The position numbers and the translations under genes were made by a program. Source: Caulobacteraceae bacterium (GTDB lineage: Bacteria; Pseudomonadota; Alphaproteobacteria; Caulobacterales; Caulobacteraceae). Taken from it: 34,365 nucleotides of DNA. Every line of letters starts with the position of its first letter. The stretch's first letter is position 1. A model generated the notes under the pieces. It had not been told where the DNA came from, made no database searches, and worked only from the letters and a program-made list of their open reading frames with translations. The stretch covers positions 1-34,365 of the forward strand of contig JANYFU010000359.1 of assembly GCA_025359665.1 (NCBI GenBank), written 5' to 3'. Shown here piece by piece: positions 1-8,817 of the stretch.

Positions 1-284
1 AGCAGCAGGCGCGACTTCAGGAACGCCAGCCAGGCGGCCATGACCAGATAGTCCGCGGCGAGCGAAAACCGCAGCCGGCGGGCCTCGCGCACGAAGGCCA
101 GATACTGGTCGGCCAGCTTGCTGATCGAGAGCTTCAGCAGATCCACTTTCTGATTGCGCGCCAACGCCAGCAACAGATCGAGCGGCCCCTCATAGCCGTC
201 GATATCGACGATCAGGGCCTCGCCGTCGTCGGCCGCCGTGGTGGCGGCTTCGAAGTCCAATGTCGGTTGGGGCATGGCGTTCAT
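1..284 (-). CDS. scpA: Segregation and condensation protein A (ScpA), N-terminal part, cut by left edge
   Basis: This is the N-terminal ~94 residues of the kleisin subunit of the SMC-ScpAB condensin, which compacts and segregates chromosomes. The ORF track omits it because it runs off the window. Translating from ATG at 284 gives an acidic leader and then the hallmark DGYEGPLDLLLALARNQ, followed by KLADQYLAFV and the helix DYLVMAAWLAFLKSRLL, all typical of ScpA N-terminal domains, which bind the SMC head/neck. The ATG overlaps the nagZ stop as ATGA, so the two are probably translationally coupled. A second ATG lies three codons downstream. The C-terminal winged helix is outside the window. 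The nagZ-scpA order is common in Caulobacterales, where scpB and tat genes often follow; that is inference here. Confidence 0.9.
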   Translation of the reverse strand, partial: MNAMPQPTLDFEAATTAADDGEALIVDIDGYEGPLDLLLALARNQKVDLLKLSISKLADQYLAFVREARRLRFSLAADYLVMAAWLAFLKSRLL

Positions 285-1312
285 GCCCGCGACAGATCCG
301 CGAGCATGGCGTCGAAGGTGGCCATCGCCTCAATCCGATCCCAGGTTTCCAGAGGCTTCGTGAGCCGGGAAAGAGCAGCGTCGGCACGGGCCTGGGCGGG
401 CGGAGTCAGAGGCGCGGCGCCTGCCGCCACGGCTCTCATTTCGGCCAGGTCGCCGTTGCAGTGCAGAACGATATCGCAACCGGCAGTTAGCGCGGACCGC
501 GTCCGGTCGATCAGGGTTCCGTCCAGCGCCTTCATGGACAGGTCGTCGCTGACCAGCAGCCCGTCGAAACCGATAGCCTCCCGGAGGATCTCGGCGATCA
601 CGCGGCTGGAGGTGGTGCAGGGCGAATCGGGATCCAGCGCCCGGTAGACGACGTGTGCGGTCATCGCGACCGGCATGTCGGCCAGCGCCCGGAACGGCGC
701 GAAATCCCAGGCTTCCAGCTCGGCACGGCCGGCCTCCACGACGGGCAGTTGCAGATGACTGTCGACCCGCGCCCGGCCGTGGCCGGGAATGTGCTTGATC
801 ACCGGCAGGACGCCCCCCGCCAACAGACCCTCGGCCATGGCCCGCGCCAGCGCGGCCACTTCCGCCGGCGTCTCGGCGAACGCGCGATCACCGATCACAT
901 CGTGGGCGCCCGCCACCGGCACGTCCACAACGGGCGCGCAGTCAACATTGATTCCCAGCGCGATCAAATCATCGGCCATCAGACGCCCGGCCAGGCGAAC
1001 CAGATCGCGCCGACGGCGGTCGTCCATGGCCATGGCGCCATACGCCCTCGCCGGTGGATAGCGACGCCAGTGAGGCGGTCCCAGGCGCTGAACCCGGCCA
1101 CCCTCCTGGTCGATCATGACCGGCGCGTCGGGGCGGTCGGCGGCGGCCCGCAGGGCCTCGGTCAGGGCGCGAACTTGGTCTGGGCTCTCGACGTTGCGGC
1201 GGAACAGGATGAAACCCCAGGGTCGGACATCTCGATAGAAAGCCGCCTCCTCGGTAGAGAGGGTGGTTGCGGCGCATCCAAGGACGCAGGCCAGGGTCAA
1301 CGGACGAAGCAA
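281..1312 (-). CDS. nagZ: Beta-N-acetylhexosaminidase, glycoside hydrolase family 3
   Basis: The 343-residue product is a cytoplasmic GH3 enzyme that removes N-acetylglucosamine from GlcNAc-anhydroMurNAc peptides during peptidoglycan recycling. Visible motifs in order are DQEGGRVQR (about 68-76) in the substrate pocket, KHIPGHGRARVDSH (173-186) carrying the mobile catalytic loop histidine, and SDDLSM (255-260) carrying the nucleophile aspartate. There is no separate C-terminal domain, as expected for single-domain NagZ. The start used overlaps the 3' end of the SPOR gene by 16 bp, and the 3' end overlaps scpA, so SPOR protein-nagZ-scpA looks like one operon. The N-terminal LTLACVLGCAATTLSTEE corresponds to the first TIM-barrel strand (family: PxxxxxGLxGxxLxxEE), not a signal peptide. 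Confidence 0.93.
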   Translation of the reverse strand: MLRPLTLACVLGCAATTLSTEEAAFYRDVRPWGFILFRRNVESPDQVRALTEALRAAADRPDAPVMIDQEGGRVQRLGPPHWRRYPPARAYGAMAMDDRRRRDLVRLAGRLMADDLIALGINVDCAPVVDVPVAGAHDVIGDRAFAETPAEVAALARAMAEGLLAGGVLPVIKHIPGHGRARVDSHLQLPVVEAGRAELEAWDFAPFRALADMPVAMTAHVVYRALDPDSPCTTSSRVIAEILREAIGFDGLLVSDDLSMKALDGTLIDRTRSALTAGCDIVLHCNGDLAEMRAVAAGAAPLTPPAQARADAALSRLTKPLETWDRIEAMATFDAMLADLSRA

Positions 1313-2100
1313 CTCCCGCCGGCCGCCTTAAGCCGGTCACAAAGCGCCACGGCCTGGTCACGCGTGGCGAAGCCGGTGATCGAGGTGCGGTAGAGCGTCG
1401 CCCCATCCTTGGTCACGGGAACCACCCGCTTGCCTTTCCCGGCCATGGCGCCCGGCGCGATGGCCGCGGCCTTGCTCCATTCCTTGTCAGCCAGACTCTC
1501 GGAGGAAAACGCGCCGATCTGAACCAGAACCGGGCCGCTGGTTTCGGCGGGGGCTTTCGGCGGCTTTAGCGCCTTGGGCTTGGCGGCGTCAGCGATCAGG
1601 GCGTCGATGGTGTCGGTCTTCGCGTCCGCCTTTTCAGGGGTCTTGACGTTGGGATGCGGCGCGGGGGCCTGAGCGGCGGTGACCGCGCTGGGCGGCGGCG
1701 GAGGTGGCGGTAGGGCCGATGGAAAGCCCTTCGAGTCGGCGGCCGATGGCGGGGTCTGCGCCAAGGGTTGTTCCGGCGGCGGCGCCAGGGTAGGCGTCGC
1801 CGCGCCTGCGTTGGGATCGTCCTTTGAAATGGAAAGGCCAGCGCTAGGGTCGGGATTTCGCGTTTCGGGCGGCGGCGGGGCCCGCACATCGCCCAAGGGC
1901 GCTCCCAGAGGTTCGGGCGCGTCGCTCGGCGACCTCGCGCCAGTTCGGTACATATAAAATACCGCGCCCCCAACCAGCAGAAGCAGCAGCACGCTGACGA
2001 TCAGGGTGACGGGCGCGGGTCCGCGAGTGCGGCCCCGGCGGCGGCTATCCATGGTCAAGGGCGGTTCCTGAGATTCGTAACGGCGATCGGGGTCGGCCAT
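1297..2100 (-). CDS. SPOR-domain inner-membrane protein
   Basis: A bitopic membrane protein of about 267 residues. From M at 2100 it has a basic cytoplasmic segment (SRRRGRTRG), one membrane helix (VTLIVSVLLLLLVGGAVFYMY), a long Pro/Ala/Lys-rich periplasmic linker with a run of eight prolines, and a C-terminal SPOR domain (VLVQIGAFSS to GGSCFVR). SPOR domains bind denuded glycan strands at division sites, so a role in septal cell-wall work is likely from family knowledge. I chose ATG 2100 over the ORF-track start at 2151 because TGGAG lies at proper spacing before it and the extra 17 residues look untranslated. Its stop overlaps the nagZ start. It is not clearly a FtsN or DedD orthologue, so no symbol is given. 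Confidence 0.85.
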   Translation of the reverse strand: MADPDRRYESQEPPLTMDSRRRGRTRGPAPVTLIVSVLLLLLVGGAVFYMYRTGARSPSDAPEPLGAPLGDVRAPPPPETRNPDPSAGLSISKDDPNAGAATPTLAPPPEQPLAQTPPSAADSKGFPSALPPPPPPPSAVTAAQAPAPHPNVKTPEKADAKTDTIDALIADAAKPKALKPPKAPAETSGPVLVQIGAFSSESLADKEWSKAAAIAPGAMAGKGKRVVPVTKDGATLYRTSITGFATRDQAVALCDRLKAAGGSCFVR

Positions 2101-2210
2101 ATAAGCTCCAGTGACGGGGTCCGGCCCTTCCCCTCGGCCCGGACGAATCACCCAGGGAGTCTAGCGGAGCCGCGCGCTCAACAGAACCGGCGGCGTTCCT
2201 GTAGGGCGTC

Positions 2211-3386
2211 TCAAGTCCAGGCGTCGAGTTGGAACAGGCGGCGATGCTCCTCGATCGCATAGCGGTCAGTCATCCCGGCGATGTAGTCGCAGATTACCCG
2301 GGCCTTGCCGCCCTCGTCCATCGGTTGCAGCCTGGCGTGCCACTCCGCCGGTAGGACATCGGGCTCGGCCAGGAATAGGGCGAACATCTGCGCGAGTATC
2401 CGCCGGGCCTGGCTGCGGCTGCGGTTGACCCGCCAATGGTGGTACATGCGCTGATGGAGGAAGGCCCGCAGGTGGCTGAGATCCTCGGCCACATCCGGCG
2501 AAAACGCCACCAGGGCCGAACCCAGGTTCCTGACATCGGCCGGAGAGGTGACGCCCGACGCCCGCGCGCGGCGCAGGGTCTCGGCGAGCACATCATTGAC
2601 CATCACGCCGATCAGGCGGCGGACCATTTCCATGCGCGTCAGGCGAGCCTCGAGAACCGGATATTCCAGCCGGACGCCCGCCAGGACCGGCCCGACCAGC
2701 GGCACGTCAATCAGTTCTTCCAGCCGGAAAAGTCCCGCCTGAAGCCCGTCGTCGACGTCGTGATTGTTGTAGGCCACGTCATCGGCCAGAGCCGCGACCT
2801 GCGCCTCGGCCGACGCCCAGGTAGCCAGACCCAGATCCGACTCCTGATTATAATCGACGATCGACTTCCAGACCGGGCGGCCGAGCAGACCAGTGACCGG
2901 ACCATTGTGTTTTACGATCCCCTCAATCGTTTCCCAGGTCAGGTTCAGACCGCTGAAATTCGGATACTGCCGCTCAAGCTCGGTCAGGACCCTGAAGGTC
3001 TGGACATTGTGATCAAAGCCGCCGAACGGCGCCATCTGCCGCTCCAACTCATCCTCGCCAGCATGGCCGAACGGCGGATGACCAAGATCGTGGCCAAGCG
3101 CGATGGTTTCCGCGAGATCGGTGTCCAGGCGCAGGGCCGTGGCGATCGAGCGGGCGATCTGCGCTACCTCCAGGGAGTGGGTCAGGCGGGTGCGATAGTG
3201 GTCGCCCTCATGCGCCACGAACACCTGGGTCTTTTCCTTCAGGCGCCGAAACGCCGAGGTGTGGATGATGCGATCCCGGTCGCGGGCGAAAGGCGTTCGG
3301 GTGGCGCTAGGCGCTTCCGGATAGTGGCGGCCGCGCGAGGCCGCCGGGTTCTCGGCCCAGGCCACTCTCTGGAGATCGATGGTCAT
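2211..3386 (-). CDS. dgt: Deoxyguanosinetriphosphate triphosphohydrolase-like protein (dGTPase)
   Basis: An HD-superfamily metal-dependent phosphohydrolase of 391 residues that cleaves dNTPs to deoxynucleoside and triphosphate and so tunes the dNTP pool. The HD signature is clear: [13 protein letters not shown] (His about 70), [11 protein letters not shown] (His-Asp about 99-100), and further conserved helices including [14 protein letters not shown]. The segment [24 protein letters not shown] is typical of the bacterial dGTPase-like type 2 proteins. I prefer ATG 3386 (MTIDLQRV) to the track start at 3437, because the upstream residues are not family-like and GGGACGG precedes it. It is divergent from erpA, with about 73 bp between the starts. 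Confidence 0.9.
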   Translation of the reverse strand: MTIDLQRVAWAENPAASRGRHYPEAPSATRTPFARDRDRIIHTSAFRRLKEKTQVFVAHEGDHYRTRLTHSLEVAQIARSIATALRLDTDLAETIALGHDLGHPPFGHAGEDELERQMAPFGGFDHNVQTFRVLTELERQYPNFSGLNLTWETIEGIVKHNGPVTGLLGRPVWKSIVDYNQESDLGLATWASAEAQVAALADDVAYNNHDVDDGLQAGLFRLEELIDVPLVGPVLAGVRLEYPVLEARLTRMEMVRRLIGVMVNDVLAETLRRARASGVTSPADVRNLGSALVAFSPDVAEDLSHLRAFLHQRMYHHWRVNRSRSQARRILAQMFALFLAEPDVLPAEWHARLQPMDEGGKARVICDYIAGMTDRYAIEEHRRLFQLDAWT

Positions 3387-3459
3387 GACCGTCCCAATGT
3401 CGATCGCCCCTTTGCGAAGCGCGCCGGTGACCCTCATATAGGGATGGAGAGGAATTTAC

Positions 3460-3822
3460 ATGACGATGGAATTCGAGATCTCCACCCGCGCCGCGCCGCC
3501 ACCGCTGACTCTTTCCCCATCGGCGGCTGGACGCCTGAATGCGCTCGCCAAGGCCGAGGGCCGCCCCCTTATGTTGCGTGTCGCCGTCGATGGCGGGGGC
3601 TGTTCGGGGTTCCAATACCGGTTCGACCTGGTGGAAAGCGCCGAGGCCGACGACCTGAAGATTGAATGCGACGGGGCCGCCGCAGTGATTGATTCGGTGT
3701 CGCTCGACCTTCTCAGAGGGTCGGTAATCGATTTCGCCGACGAACTGGCCGCCGCCGAATTCCGGGTGCGTAATCCCAACGCCAAATCCAGCTGCGGCTG
3801 CGGCGTCAGCTTCTCGATCTGA
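3460..3822 (+). CDS. erpA: Iron-sulfur cluster insertion protein, ErpA/IscA (HesB) family
   Basis: A 120-residue A-type carrier that hands Fe-S clusters to apoproteins. The three family cysteines are present: GGGCSGFQY (Cys48) and the C-terminal SSCGCG (Cys112 and Cys114). The LSPSAAGRLNAL opening and the NPNAKSSCGCGVSFSI ending fit ErpA/IscA proteins. The start has a good ribosome-binding site (GGAGAGGAA) about seven bases before ATG. xthA follows 20 bp downstream, so the two are probably co-transcribed. In alphaproteobacteria this dgt / erpA / xth arrangement is common (background knowledge). ErpA cannot be told from other A-type carriers with certainty by sequence alone. Confidence 0.9.
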   Translation: MTMEFEISTRAAPPPLTLSPSAAGRLNALAKAEGRPLMLRVAVDGGGCSGFQYRFDLVESAEADDLKIECDGAAAVIDSVSLDLLRGSVIDFADELAAAEFRVRNPNAKSSCGCGVSFSI

Positions 3823-3842
3823 CTGAACCCCGGGGGCGAGCG

Positions 3843-4628
3843 ATGCGTATCGCCACATGGAATGTGAATTCGGTCAACGCGCGTCTGCCGACCGTGCTCG
3901 GCTGGTTCGAGGAGGCAGCGCCGGACGTCGCCTGCCTGCAGGAAATCAAATGCGTCGACGAGAAGTTTCCGACCGAGGCGTTCGAGAGGCTGGGCTACAA
4001 CGTCATCGTCCACGGCCAAAAGACCTACAATGGCGTGGCGCTGCTCTCCAAGACACCCCTGGAAGACGTTCGCAGAGGTTTACCCGGCGATGACGGGGAC
4101 GAGCAGGCGCGCTATATCGAGGCGGTCATCTCGGGACCCCGGCCCGTGCGGGTGGCGGGGATCTATCTTCCCAACGGCAATCCGACCACGAGTGAGAAAT
4201 TCGCCTATAAACTCAATTGGATGGCGCGGCTCAACGCCCATGTTCGAGGGCTGTTGAGCCTCGAAGAACCCTTGGTGATCGCCGGCGACTACAATGTCAT
4301 CCCCGAGCCGGCGGATGTCTACGATCCGGCGGCCTGGGTCGGCGACGCGCTCTATCGGCCCGAGAGCCGCGCGGCGTTTCGATCCCTGAAGTGGCTGGGC
4401 CTGACTGACGACTACATCGCGGCCGACGGGTCGCCCGGGGGCTACACGTTCTGGGACTATCAGGCCGGCGCGTGGCCGCGCGACCACGGCATCCGGATCG
4501 ACCACCTGCTGCTCTCGCCTGGCGCCGCGGACAGTCTGACGGGCGTCACCATCCATCGCGACGTCCGCGCGCGGGAGAAACCCTCAGACCACGTGCCTGT
4601 AGTAGCCGAGCTCGACTTCCCCGCGTGA
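3843..4628 (+). CDS. xthA: Exodeoxyribonuclease III / AP endonuclease
   Basis: A 261-residue endonuclease/exonuclease/phosphatase-fold enzyme that nicks DNA 5' of abasic sites and trims 3' ends in base excision repair. Motifs in order: MRIATWNVNSVNARL at the N-terminus, LQEIK (catalytic metal Glu34), GDYNVIP (Asp/Asn pair, about 148-150), RIDHLL, and SDHVPVVAEL at the C-terminus (Asp249-His250). The length matches ExoIII of other alphaproteobacteria. GGGGGCGAG before ATG is an acceptable ribosome-binding site. The gene ends one base before the convergent racemase stop codon, which leaves no room for an intergenic terminator. Confidence 0.95.
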   Translation: MRIATWNVNSVNARLPTVLGWFEEAAPDVACLQEIKCVDEKFPTEAFERLGYNVIVHGQKTYNGVALLSKTPLEDVRRGLPGDDGDEQARYIEAVISGPRPVRVAGIYLPNGNPTTSEKFAYKLNWMARLNAHVRGLLSLEEPLVIAGDYNVIPEPADVYDPAAWVGDALYRPESRAAFRSLKWLGLTDDYIAADGSPGGYTFWDYQAGAWPRDHGIRIDHLLLSPGAADSLTGVTIHRDVRAREKPSDHVPVVAELDFPA

Positions 4629-4629
4629 T

Positions 4630-5322
4630 TTAGCTCAGGGCGAAATCCATCCCCGCCCGGGCGTGGATCTCGGTCGTGTCGAACACCGGAACGGAGAAGT
4701 CGTCCGCCTCGACCAGCAGACCAAATTCGGTGCAGCCAAGGATCACGGCGTCGGCGCCGTCTTCCTCGACGGCTGCCTTGGCGATGGCGATCACCTCGGC
4801 CCGGGAGGCAGGCTCGAATCGTCCCCGCACCAGTTCATCGAAGATAATCGCGTGCAGCCTCGCCCGCGCCGGCGCGGGCGGAATCAACGAATCGAGACCC
4901 GCCACGGCCAGCCGGTCACGATAGAACGCCTTCTCCATGGTGAACCCGGTCGCCAGCAACAGCGGCCGCCGCGCGCCGGCGGCTCGCAGCGTCTCGGCGG
5001 TGGCGTCGGCGACGTGCAGCAGAGGTATCCGTACTGCGGCCCCCACCTGCGGCGCCATAAGATGCATGGTGTTGGCGCAGATCAGAATCGCCTCGGCGCC
5101 CGCGCCCTCCAGGGCCTTCGCCGCCTCGACCAGCACTTCGGTCGCGCCCGCCCAATCCCCGGCCGCCTGCATCGCGGCGATCGGTGCGAAGTCGGCGGAC
5201 CAGATCAGCAGCTTGGCCGAATGCTGGCCGCCGAGGCGCTCGCGAGCCAAACGATTCAGGCACTGGTAGTAGCTGGTGGTGCTTTCCCAGCTCATGCCGC
5301 CCAGCAGGCCCAGGGTTTTCAT
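4630..5322 (-). CDS. Aspartate/glutamate racemase family protein
   Basis: A 230-residue cofactor-independent racemase of the Asp/Glu family. MKTLGLLGGMSWEST is the classic start of aspartate-racemase (YgeA-type) proteins. The two catalytic cysteines are in ICANTMH (Cys82) and ILGCTEF (Cys197), on opposite faces of the pseudo-twofold site. The product probably racemises aspartate, glutamate or a related acidic amino acid; the substrate cannot be read from sequence. It lies 21 bp downstream of ilvD on the same strand, so the two may share a transcript, though no metabolic link is evident. Confidence 0.88.
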   Translation of the reverse strand: MKTLGLLGGMSWESTTSYYQCLNRLARERLGGQHSAKLLIWSADFAPIAAMQAAGDWAGATEVLVEAAKALEGAGAEAILICANTMHLMAPQVGAAVRIPLLHVADATAETLRAAGARRPLLLATGFTMEKAFYRDRLAVAGLDSLIPPAPARARLHAIIFDELVRGRFEPASRAEVIAIAKAAVEEDGADAVILGCTEFGLLVEADDFSVPVFDTTEIHARAGMDFALS

Positions 5323-5343
5323 CGCCCGATCCGACGGCCTGGC

Positions 5344-7080
5344 TCAGAGGTCGGCATAAACGTGTCGCTCACCGCGTTGGCCTGGATGGGTCACCGCGCC
5401 GAGGTGGGCCGGGCCCACACCTTGGGCGAACTTCCAGAGAGCGCCAGAGCCATAGGCCGTTTCGCGCGGCGCCCAATGTCGTTTGCGGTTCTCCAGTTCG
5501 ATCGGATTGACCTCAAGCTCGATGGTGCCGGCGTCCGCGTCGATGGCTATGATATCGCCGTCCTTGACCAGGCCGATCGGCCCGCCCTCCTGGGCTTCGG
5601 GACCGACATGGCCAATGCATAGGCCACGCGTGGCGCCCGAGAACCGGCCGTCGGTGATCAGCGCCACCTTGTCGCCCCGGCCCTGGCCGGACAGGGCCGC
5701 CGTGGTAGAGAGCATCTCGCGCATACCCGGACCGCCCTTGGGTCCTTCATAGCGGATCACCAGAACATCGCCGTCCTGGTAGTCGCCGCGCTCGACGGCG
5801 GCGAAACAGGCCTCCTCCCCATCGAAGACCCGCGCCGGACCGCGGTGGCTGCGGTGCGATGTCATGCCAGCCACCTTGACGATGGCGCCGTCGGGGGCAA
5901 GCGATCCCCAAAGGCCGACCACGCCACCGGTGTGAGACAGCGGGTTGGAGACCGGACGGATCACGTCCTGGTCGTCACGCCACTTAACCTCCGCCAAATT
6001 CTCCGCCAGGGTCTTGCCCGTGACGGTCATGCAATCGCCGTGCAGGAAGCCGCCCTCCAGTAGGGTCTTCAACAGAACCGGAACGCCGCCCGCCTCACCC
6101 ATATCCTTGGCGACATAACGGCCGCCCGGCTTCAGATCGGCCAGATAGGGAGTGCGGCGCATGATCTCGGCCACGTCCCGAAGGGTGAACTCGATCCCGC
6201 ATTCATGGGCCATGGCCGGCAGATGCAGCCCGCCGTTGGTCGATCCACCGGTCGCGGCGATCACCACCGCGGCATTCTCGAACGCCTGGCGCGTACAGAT
6301 ATCGCGTGGCCGGATGTTGGCTTCGATCAGCCGAACCACGGCTTCACCCGAAGCGATGGCATATTGGTCGCGTCGTTCATAGGGAGCCGGCAGTGCGGAG
6401 GAAAGCGGCAGCGCCAGGCCGATCGCTTCGGACACGCAGGCCATGGTGTTGGCGGTAAACTGGCCACCGCAAGCCCCCTCGCCCGGACAGGCATGGCGCT
6501 CCAGGTCGGTAAGATCCTCGATCGCCAGCTTCCCCGCCGAATGCTGGCCGACGCCTTCGAACACATCGGCCACCGTCACGTCCCGATCCCGCCAGCGCCC
6601 GGGCATGATTGAACCGCCATAGAGAAACACCGAGGGAACATTGAGCCGCAACATGGCCATCATCATGCCGGGCAGGCTCTTGTCGCACCCGGCGACACCC
6701 ACAAGAGCGTCATAGCCATGGCCGCGCATCGTCAATTCCACCGAGTCGGCGATCACTTCCCGGCTGACCAGACTTGAGCGCATGCCTTCATGGCCCATGG
6801 CGATGCCGTCAGTGACCGTAATGGTGCAGAATTCCCGCGGCGTGGCCCCTGCGGCCTTCACCCCCTGGCTGACGGCATGCGCCTGACGCATCAGGGCGGT
6901 GTTGCACGGCGCCGCCTCGTTCCAGCATGAAGCCACGCCGACGAACGGCTGGGCGATTTCCCGCGTCCCAAGCCCCATGGCGTAATAATAGGAGCGGTGC
7001 GGCGCGCGCGCCGGTCCCTCGGTCACATGCCGACTGGGCAGTCTGGATTTGTCCCATGTGCCGTCGGGTTTCTTGGTCAT
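5344..7080 (-). CDS. ilvD: Dihydroxy-acid dehydratase
   Basis: A 578-residue IlvD/Edd-family dehydratase of the branched-chain amino acid pathway, converting 2,3-dihydroxy-isovalerate and its methyl homologue to the 2-keto acids. Fe-S cluster ligands are visible: SCWNE (Cys52), AGCDKS (Cys132) and [16 protein letters not shown] (cluster Cys204). The GRFSGATRG active-site loop near the C-terminus is also present. The [21 protein letters not shown] region is standard. Some IlvD/Edd-family paralogues act on sugar acids (arabinonate, gluconate); the N-terminal [27 protein letters not shown] favours the ilvD branch but does not exclude them. It is divergent from ppa across 79 bp. Confidence 0.88.
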   Translation of the reverse strand: MTKKPDGTWDKSRLPSRHVTEGPARAPHRSYYYAMGLGTREIAQPFVGVASCWNEAAPCNTALMRQAHAVSQGVKAAGATPREFCTITVTDGIAMGHEGMRSSLVSREVIADSVELTMRGHGYDALVGVAGCDKSLPGMMMAMLRLNVPSVFLYGGSIMPGRWRDRDVTVADVFEGVGQHSAGKLAIEDLTDLERHACPGEGACGGQFTANTMACVSEAIGLALPLSSALPAPYERRDQYAIASGEAVVRLIEANIRPRDICTRQAFENAAVVIAATGGSTNGGLHLPAMAHECGIEFTLRDVAEIMRRTPYLADLKPGGRYVAKDMGEAGGVPVLLKTLLEGGFLHGDCMTVTGKTLAENLAEVKWRDDQDVIRPVSNPLSHTGGVVGLWGSLAPDGAIVKVAGMTSHRSHRGPARVFDGEEACFAAVERGDYQDGDVLVIRYEGPKGGPGMREMLSTTAALSGQGRGDKVALITDGRFSGATRGLCIGHVGPEAQEGGPIGLVKDGDIIAIDADAGTIELEVNPIELENRKRHWAPRETAYGSGALWKFAQGVGPAHLGAVTHPGQRGERHVYADL

Positions 7081-7159
7081 GTCGTGTTCCCGGTTTAGAG
7101 GTGCGCTTCCCTAACCGAGCGTCGGGCTCGGTGCAAAGTGGCTTATTCGGAGTTATCCA

Positions 7160-7696
7160 ATGCGTCTTGACGCCGTTTCCATCGGAATCGACCCGCCCAA
7201 CGAAGTCAATGTGGTGATCGAGGTGCCGATCGGCGGCGAGCCTATTAAATATGAACTGGACAAGCCGTCCGGCGCCCTGATCGTCGACAGGTTCCTCTAC
7301 ACGGCTATGCGCTACCCTGGGAACTATGGGTTCATTCCGCATACGCTGTCGGGGGATGGAGATCCATGTGACGTGATCGTGGCCAACACCAGGGCGATCG
7401 TGCCCGGCGCGATCATGAGTTGCCGCATCGTCGGTGTGCTGATGATGGAAGACGAAGCCGGAGGAGACGAAAAGCTGATCGCGGTGCCGGGTCCCAAACT
7501 GACCCAGCGCTATGACCGGGTAAAAGACTATACGGATCTACCCTTGAGCACCCTCCAACAGATCGAGCACTTCTTTGCGCACTACAAAGATCTGGAGCCC
7601 AATAAATGGGTAAAAATCCTTCGTTGGGGCAACGCCGACGAAGCCCGGGCCCTGATCATGGCCGGCATCGAGAACGCCAGGGCGCGGGACGACTAG
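7160..7696 (+). CDS. ppa: Inorganic pyrophosphatase, family I
   Basis: A 178-residue soluble pyrophosphatase that hydrolyses PPi to two phosphates and drives biosynthetic reactions. The family signature is DGDPCDVIV (66-74), giving metal ligands Asp66, Asp68 and Asp71. The substrate-binding IKYELDK (29-35) and [13 protein letters not shown] (51-63) are intact, as is VKDYTDLP further on. The length and the hydrophobic C-terminal helix fit bacterial hexameric enzymes. ATG is preceded by CGGAG at good spacing. The gene stands alone, divergent from ilvD. Confidence 0.95.
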   Translation: MRLDAVSIGIDPPNEVNVVIEVPIGGEPIKYELDKPSGALIVDRFLYTAMRYPGNYGFIPHTLSGDGDPCDVIVANTRAIVPGAIMSCRIVGVLMMEDEAGGDEKLIAVPGPKLTQRYDRVKDYTDLPLSTLQQIEHFFAHYKDLEPNKWVKILRWGNADEARALIMAGIENARARDD

Positions 7697-7749
7697 AATA
7701 CCCTTTGCCAAGCGGTCGTTCCGGACTCCGCGTGGCGCCTACATGGACA

Positions 7750-8817
7750 ATGCTTACCATCTCCCTGCTTTTGCTCTCATCGCGGGCCATCGGCGCGGAC
7801 GCGGCGCGACTTGCGTCCTCCGGAGCAGTGAAGGATGACACGGCCCATCCGGGCTTGCTGGTGCGTCTTCCAGATCAACGGACGCTGAACTTTCGATGTC
7901 AAGGCGCGGGGGCCCCGACCGTATTGTTGGAAAGCGGATATGCCGCGTCGTCCGCGGCCTGGTTCAAGGTACAGGCTCTTCTCGCCCCAAAATATCGGGT
8001 GTGCGCCTACGATCGGGCCGGCTATGGCTTCAGCGATCCAGGCCCGCAGCCGCGCGACGGCGCCGCGATCGCCCTCGACCTCGATCACGGTTTGAGAGCC
8101 GCAGGCATCAAAGGACCGTTCATCGTCGTGGGTCACTCGGCCGGCGGCCTATATGTACGTCTGTTTACAAACCGTCGGTGGCGCGATGTGGTCGGAATGG
8201 TCCTGGCTGATCCGTCGGTGGAATATCAGGACACTCGCTTCGCCGCCGTGTTCGGGCCCGGCGCGGGAGGGGTATCGGTTCTGCGAGAGCAAGCCGCGCG
8301 TTGCTTGGAAGCCGCGCGACATGGGCAGCTCCAACCTCCGCCTTCGGATCCCGCCCTGACCAATTGCCTGCCACGCCCCCGGGTGTCCGACACCGCGGCG
8401 GTAAGCCAGAGACGACTCGCTGAAGCATCACGGCCCACCACCTGGATCACGCGAATTTCGGAACTCGATACGCTTTGGACGCGGACCTCCGATGAAATCG
8501 CCTCGGGCAGAACGGCCTATGGCTCCCTGGCGCTGATCGTCCTAACCGCGGATGGGACCTATGCCGCCGCACCAGTCAATATTCGCTCGTCGTTGCTAAG
8601 GTTTTGGACGAACCTTCACCAAGAGCTCGCTGCCCGCTCAAGCCGCGGCCAGGAGAGGCTTGTCGAAGGCTCTTCCCACCTGATGATGCTGGATCGTCCC
8701 GACGCTATCGCGGCGGCTGTGGAGGAAGAGGCCTCACAGGCGGGGCGAAAAGCCCGTTCGATTGATAACTTCAACTGGGAAAAGTCTAGTAGGCGGCCGG
8801 GTGGAACGCGAAAATGA
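7750..8817 (+). CDS. Exported alpha/beta hydrolase
   Basis: An alpha/beta-hydrolase-fold protein of about 355 residues with an N-terminal secretion signal (MLTISLLLLSSRAIGADA). The oxyanion strand VLLESGYAASSAAW, the segment RVCAYDRAGYGFSDPG, the nucleophile elbow GHSAGG (Ser about 130) and a late GSSHLMMLDRPDAI (catalytic His) form the usual fold order. The substrate is unknown; esterase or lipase-like activity is the cautious reading. ORF-track residues upstream of this Met overlap ppa and do not look family-like. The start could instead be GTG at 7732; neither has a strong ribosome-binding site. The 3' end overlaps the convergent glycosyltransferase gene by 32 bp. Confidence 0.78.
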   Translation: MLTISLLLLSSRAIGADAARLASSGAVKDDTAHPGLLVRLPDQRTLNFRCQGAGAPTVLLESGYAASSAAWFKVQALLAPKYRVCAYDRAGYGFSDPGPQPRDGAAIALDLDHGLRAAGIKGPFIVVGHSAGGLYVRLFTNRRWRDVVGMVLADPSVEYQDTRFAAVFGPGAGGVSVLREQAARCLEAARHGQLQPPPSDPALTNCLPRPRVSDTAAVSQRRLAEASRPTTWITRISELDTLWTRTSDEIASGRTAYGSLALIVLTADGTYAAAPVNIRSSLLRFWTNLHQELAARSSRGQERLVEGSSHLMMLDRPDAIAAAVEEEASQAGRKARSIDNFNWEKSSRRPGGTRK